Shown here: positions 30,049-32,750 of the stretch, in pieces
Position numbering within the stretch: position 1 is the first letter of the stretch
How the letters are laid out: every line of letters starts with the position of its first letter
Origin: an uncultured Dorea sp.
Lineage (GTDB): Bacteria; Bacillota; Clostridia; Lachnospirales; Lachnospiraceae
Assembly: GCA_910584615.1 (NCBI GenBank)
Contig: CAJUAM010000032.1
Span: 1-32,750 of the forward strand
Direction of reading: 5' to 3'
DNA length: 32,750 nucleotides
Program-made: the position numbers and the translations under genes
The notes under the pieces: generated by a model
Database searches by the model: none
What the model was told of the DNA's origin: nothing
The model's input: the letters and a program-made list of their open reading frames with translations, nothing else

Positions 30049-30872
30049 CACAGACAGAAAGGCTTACTTTTCTGATAAACTATCTTCAAAGTGAAAATAA
30101 CGAATTAAAATCAATAGATATTCCTGCACAGGACACAGCAAGGAAACGTCTGTTACGTTCCCTTATGAACATTCGACCGCCAAAAACAGTTTCAAAAGAA
30201 TTTTTGGAAGTGCAGGACGCATATTTACAGGAAGAATGTACGAAAAAAGGTATTATTTCATTATCAGATATTCCATTGGCCGGGCCGGGAATTTATTTAT
30301 GGCAGGGCGATATTACCCGTCTGTCCGCAGACGCTATCGTAAATGCGGCTAACAGTGCCATGTTAGGCTGTTTCGTTCCCTGTCACGGGTGTATAGACAA
30401 TGCGATACATTCTGCCGCAGGCGTAGGGCTTCGTCTGGAATGTTCCCGTATCATGGAAAAGCAAAAAACAGAAGAACCTACGGGAAAAGCAAAAATCACA
30501 AAAGCCTATAATCTTCCATGCCGTTACGTTCTTCACACTGTCGGTCCGATTATCCACGGGGCAGTTACCGTCAAAGACCAAAACCTGTTATCAGACTGTT
30601 ACCGTTCCTGTCTGGAACTTGCAGCAGCCTATCATTTGAAAAGTGTCGCTTTTTGCTGTATCTCTACGGGAGAGTTTCATTTTCCCAATGAAAAAGCTGC
30701 CGAAATAGCAATACAGACGGTACAGGACTATCAAAAGGAAAATCAAAACAGTCTGGAGGTGGTTTTTAATGTATTCAAAGACAGCGACTACAAAATCTAT
30801 AAGCAGTTATTGGGATCATACGCAGGTAAGGCGTTCCATAGAAAAAGTGAAAAAGAAAATCGAAAATGCTGA
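30045..30872 (+). CDS. Zinc-type macrodomain protein-ADP-ribose hydrolase of a SirTM pair
   Basis: Macrodomain enzyme expected to remove ADP-ribose placed on proteins by the partner sirtuin. The 275-residue protein has an N-terminal helical extension (1-75), then the macrodomain: IYLWQGDITRLSADAIVNAA (about 88-107), NSAMLGCFVPCHGCIDNAIH with the Cys/Cys/His cluster typical of zinc macrodomains, GLRLECSRI, YVLHTVGPI and FCCISTGEFHFP. I chose ATG at 30045 because AGGAGG (30034-30039) is 5 bases upstream; the frame opens earlier at 30012 without support. Its 3' end overlaps the sirtuin gene by 104 bases. Confidence 0.93.
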   Translation: MTQTERLTFLINYLQSENNELKSIDIPAQDTARKRLLRSLMNIRPPKTVSKEFLEVQDAYLQEECTKKGIISLSDIPLAGPGIYLWQGDITRLSADAIVNAANSAMLGCFVPCHGCIDNAIHSAAGVGLRLECSRIMEKQKTEEPTGKAKITKAYNLPCRYVLHTVGPIIHGAVTVKDQNLLSDCYRSCLELAAAYHLKSVAFCCISTGEFHFPNEKAAEIAIQTVQDYQKENQNSLEVVFNVFKDSDYKIYKQLLGSYAGKAFHRKSEKENRKC

Positions 30873-31668
30873 CGCTGTTGTAATCGGCGCAGGTGCAGGA
30901 CTGTCTACTTCTGCCGGATTTACTTATTCCGGGAAACGCTTTGAAGATAATTTTGCGGACTTTATAGAAAAATATGGTTTTAAGGATATGTATTCCGCAG
31001 GCTTTTACCCATACAAGACATTAGAGGAACACTGGGCGTATTGGAGCCGTTACATTTTTATCAACCGTTACCAAAATGCGCCGAAATCCGTTTATAGCGA
31101 TTTATACAATTTGGTAAAGAACAAAAATTATTTTGTACTGACAACTAATGTAGACCATTGCTTTCAAAAGGCGAGCTTTGACAAACACAAGCTGTTTTAT
31201 ACACAGGGCGATTATGGATTATGGCAATGCGGGGAGCCCTGTCACGATAAGACCTATGACAATGAAGCCATTGTTAAAAAAATGGTTGAAGAACAGGAAA
31301 ATATGCGTATTCCGTCTGGGCTAATTCCCCATTGTCCCGTATGCGGTGCGCCTATGTCAATGAATTTAAGGGCAGATAGCACCTTTGTTGAAGATAGCGG
31401 CTGGCATACAGCGGCTAAGCGGTATCAAGACTTTATACGCCGTCATAAAGGATTAAACATTTTATATCTGGAATTGGGCGTTGGCGGCAATACGCCGGGA
31501 ATTATTAAATATCCGTTTTGGCAGATGACATATAACAATCCCAATGCTGCTTATGTATGTATCAATTTATCAGAAGCCTATATCCCGACAGAAATCAGAG
31601 AGCAATCTGTTTGTATCGGTAACGATATAGGAGATGTTTTGAAACAACTTGCAATAAACACATTCTAA
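30769..31668 (+). CDS. SirTM-class sirtuin (macrodomain-linked protein ADP-ribosyltransferase)
   Basis: NAD-dependent Sir2-family enzyme of the macrodomain-linked class, which in known cases ADP-ribosylates a lipoylated GcvH-like protein rather than deacetylating. The 299-residue protein has the NAD loop VVIGAGAGLSTSAGFTYSG (about 37-55), VLTTNVDHCFQKASF, YTQGDYGLWQCGEPCHDKTY and a CPVC zinc motif near residue 189. ATG at 30769 has GGAGGTGG about 7 bases upstream and lies inside the macrodomain gene, so the two are translated together. Neither a GcvH-L nor an LplA2 gene, the usual partners, is visible in this window. Confidence 0.93.
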   Translation: MYSKTATTKSISSYWDHTQVRRSIEKVKKKIENADAVVIGAGAGLSTSAGFTYSGKRFEDNFADFIEKYGFKDMYSAGFYPYKTLEEHWAYWSRYIFINRYQNAPKSVYSDLYNLVKNKNYFVLTTNVDHCFQKASFDKHKLFYTQGDYGLWQCGEPCHDKTYDNEAIVKKMVEEQENMRIPSGLIPHCPVCGAPMSMNLRADSTFVEDSGWHTAAKRYQDFIRRHKGLNILYLELGVGGNTPGIIKYPFWQMTYNNPNAAYVCINLSEAYIPTEIREQSVCIGNDIGDVLKQLAINTF

Positions 31669-31707
31669 GATAAAATACTAAAAGGGGGAGGTGGTATCAT
31701 AGGTAAA

Positions 31708-32151
31708 ATGATATTGCTGACACTTAATGAACAGGAAGAAAAAGTAATAGACACAATCATATCGGCAATAACTGATTATATACAGTTTGAACCTACGCAG
31801 ATTGCCCCCGTTTCCGTGTTATCTTTTCCGGGACTGGAAATAAGGCAGAGCCAACGCCGGGTACTTCAAGACGGCGAGGAAGTCAACCTTACCCGCCTTG
31901 AATACAGTACCCTTGTATTCCTTGCTTCCAATCCCGGCATTGTCCTCACACGGTCACAGATATTTGAAGCCGTCTGGAACATGGATAGCGATAGCTGCCA
32001 TTCGAGCGTTGGAAATGTGATTTGCAACCTGCGGAAAAAGATAGAGCCGGACAGCAAAAACCCTACCTACATAAAAACCGTGTTAGGTGTCGGCTATAAA
32101 TTCAGCGGAGATTTCCTTATTGCACTACAAAACGCCCTGGAATGCCCTTAA
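31708..32151 (+). CDS. Stand-alone winged-helix DNA-binding protein (OmpR/PhoB C-terminal type)
   Basis: The 147-residue protein carries a Trans_Reg_C winged helix: FPGLEIRQSQRRVLQDGEEV, then NLTRLEYSTLVFLASNPGIV, LTRSQIFEAVWNMD and SVGNVICNLRKKIE, ending in YIKTVLGVGYKF. The first 45 residues are not a receiver domain and lack the phosphorylation aspartate, so it is a one-domain regulator rather than a normal response regulator. Such proteins are frequent in integrative elements of Clostridia, near the recombinase. GGGGGAGG lies upstream, though about 15 bases from this ATG. Targets unknown. Confidence 0.85.
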   Translation: MILLTLNEQEEKVIDTIISAITDYIQFEPTQIAPVSVLSFPGLEIRQSQRRVLQDGEEVNLTRLEYSTLVFLASNPGIVLTRSQIFEAVWNMDSDSCHSSVGNVICNLRKKIEPDSKNPTYIKTVLGVGYKFSGDFLIALQNALECP

Positions 32152-32464
32152 AACACTACCTGCGCACGTTCTAACTGTCTGTATTTGTTTTCCGTATTCA
32201 TATTTCTATAAGGGTTTGGGAATTTCCCAACAAATAAAAAATCTATAAGTCACTTTACATGTGAATAGCAAACATAGGGATTGAGTACTCAATCCCTATG
32301 TTTGCTATTCCGCCATTCTAAACTTTTTATAAAATTTCCCAGAAACTTTGCCATTTTTTACCTCCCGTGCGTAGTAAGTAGTAGAGGGGAAGTTTACGCT
32401 ATTCCCGTATAGTGTACTTGCCACTTCTCATAAAATTTAGGGAAACCGTCAAAGGAGAAAGTTT
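32152..32464. other. Intergenic region with a 48-bp perfect palindrome
   Basis: No gene is visible in these 313 bases. The palindrome at 32263-32310 is the only clear structure. The remainder is AT-rich and probably holds the promoter for the 54-residue ORF and the recombinase. Confidence 0.5.
32263..32310. repeat. 48-bp perfect palindrome
   Basis: Two 24-base arms (32263-32286 and 32287-32310) are exact reverse complements with no spacer. There is no T-run next to it. It may act as a bidirectional terminator, a binding site or a scar of a small insertion. Confidence 0.85.
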
Positions 32465-32629
32465 ATGTCAAAAACAAATAACTCTCCTACACCCGATACC
32501 CAGATACGCAAAGACAAAATGAGGCTGACAGTTACTAATATCTACCCCGCCTTTCAAAAAAAATCAGAGCAGGAAACCCGGCAGGAAATCGGGGTACGGC
32601 TCTATCAGATTTTTAAGAAATATGCGTAA
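32465..32629 (+). CDS. Small conserved-looking ORF upstream of the serine recombinase
   Basis: A 54-residue protein starting MSKTNNSPTPDTQIRKDKMR with AAAGGAG 7 bases upstream. The middle (LTVTNIYPAF) and charged C-terminus (ETRQEIGVRLYQIFKKYA) have good coding character. It lies 76 bases before the recombinase on the same strand. Comparable small ORFs commonly precede TndX/TnpX-type recombinase genes in conjugative elements; a regulatory or excision role is inference. Confidence 0.6.
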   Translation: MSKTNNSPTPDTQIRKDKMRLTVTNIYPAFQKKSEQETRQEIGVRLYQIFKKYA

Positions 32630-32705
32630 GTCCCTTGCAAAACAGTCATGGAAACGATATGATCGTTTTGTGGATATGCGTCTTACGTTTTAGGAGGTAG
32701 ATAAA

Positions 32706-32750
32706 ATGTACGACGCATTATATGCAAGACAGTCAATCGAAAAAAAGGAC
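32706..32750 (+). CDS. Large serine recombinase, N-terminal fragment
   Basis: The first 15 codons (MYDALYARQSIEKKD) match the start of TndX/TnpX-type serine recombinases, where YxRQS carries the catalytic serine at about residue 10. The gene runs off the window. AGGAGG lies 8 bases before ATG. It would be the recombinase of the second mobile element and is distinct from the one at 22058-23671. Confidence 0.78.
   Translation, partial: MYDALYARQSIEKKD

Larger units (their letters stand above)
27725..32750. mobile_element. Decayed conjugative/mobilizable element adjoining cotJC (continues past the window)
   Basis: CotJC similarity stops near 27725. To the right lie a truncated replication-initiator gene of the type carried by Tn1549-like elements, long inverted repeats, a cargo of redox and ADP-ribosylation genes, a stand-alone winged-helix gene, a 54-residue ORF and the first codons of a TndX/TnpX-like serine recombinase. 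Such recombinase genes usually sit at one end of these elements. No relaxase or type IV secretion gene is seen, so most of the transfer machinery has been lost or lies outside. Boundaries are inferred. Confidence 0.55.

Noticed and set aside
31708..32151. A normal two-component response regulator
   Set aside because: There is no receiver domain and no histidine kinase gene next to it; only the winged-helix output domain is present.
1..32750. CRISPR arrays, tRNA or rRNA genes, riboswitches
   Set aside because: I saw no regularly spaced direct repeats other than the MraZ operator, and no tRNA-like cloverleaf or rRNA sequence. A covariance-model scan would be needed to exclude small structured RNAs.

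Overview
The window looks like a chromosomal segment of a gut, endospore-forming Firmicute, most likely Lachnospiraceae. The reasons are a Clostridia-type dcw (division and cell-wall) cluster, a cotJABC spore-coat operon, a GH112 galacto-N-biose/lacto-N-biose phosphorylase locus, and conjugative-element genes of the kind common in that family. The family assignment is inferred from gene content and protein style, not from a search.

Positions 1-10200 (minus strand) hold the dcw cluster in transcription order: mraZ, rsmH, ftsL, two class B penicillin-binding proteins, mraY, murD, ftsW, ftsQ/divIB and the first 30 codons of ftsZ. The cluster starts from a sigma-A promoter overlaid by 10-bp-phased MraZ operator repeats. 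murG, murC, murE and murF are absent. Next come an ECF sigma/anti-sigma pair, a small membrane protein, a DegV-family protein and a second FtsW-type gene (10270-14108, minus).

Positions 14196-15024 (plus) hold the cotJ spore-coat operon behind a sigma-K/sigma-E-like promoter. Its third gene, cotJC, is cut after codon 62. The missing 3' half, in frame and with the metal-ligand motifs, lies 12.35 kb away at 27376-27744. Both junctions share TAGGTA. Joining the two inner ends rebuilds a symmetric 50-bp attP: 9-bp perfect inverted arms, each 13 bp from the core. Excision would restore a 183-codon CotJC exactly in frame. The intervening element encodes a large serine recombinase whose upstream small gene has a sigma-E-like promoter. 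The parallel is the skin element of sigK: a candidate developmentally excised element. No experiment or database result was available here.

The element is a mosaic. Its left part carries a complete GH112 operon (solute-binding protein, two permeases, a small membrane protein, the phosphorylase) with a divergent AraC-type regulator. The middle is the recombinase. The AT-rich right part carries an ATPase-methyltransferase fusion (possible defence gene), an orphan AbiEi-type regulator with its promoter and operator, and an ORF fragment that stays open across the predicted circle junction.

From about 27725 onward lies what looks like a second, decayed conjugative/mobilizable element that may have replaced the last codons of cotJC. 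It carries a truncated replication-initiator gene, large hairpins, an HxlR regulator divergent from an NAD(P)-binding oxidoreductase, a doubly broken flavin/ferredoxin gene, an overlapping zinc macrodomain-SirTM sirtuin pair (reversible ADP-ribosylation), a winged-helix protein, a small ORF and the start of another serine recombinase at the window edge.
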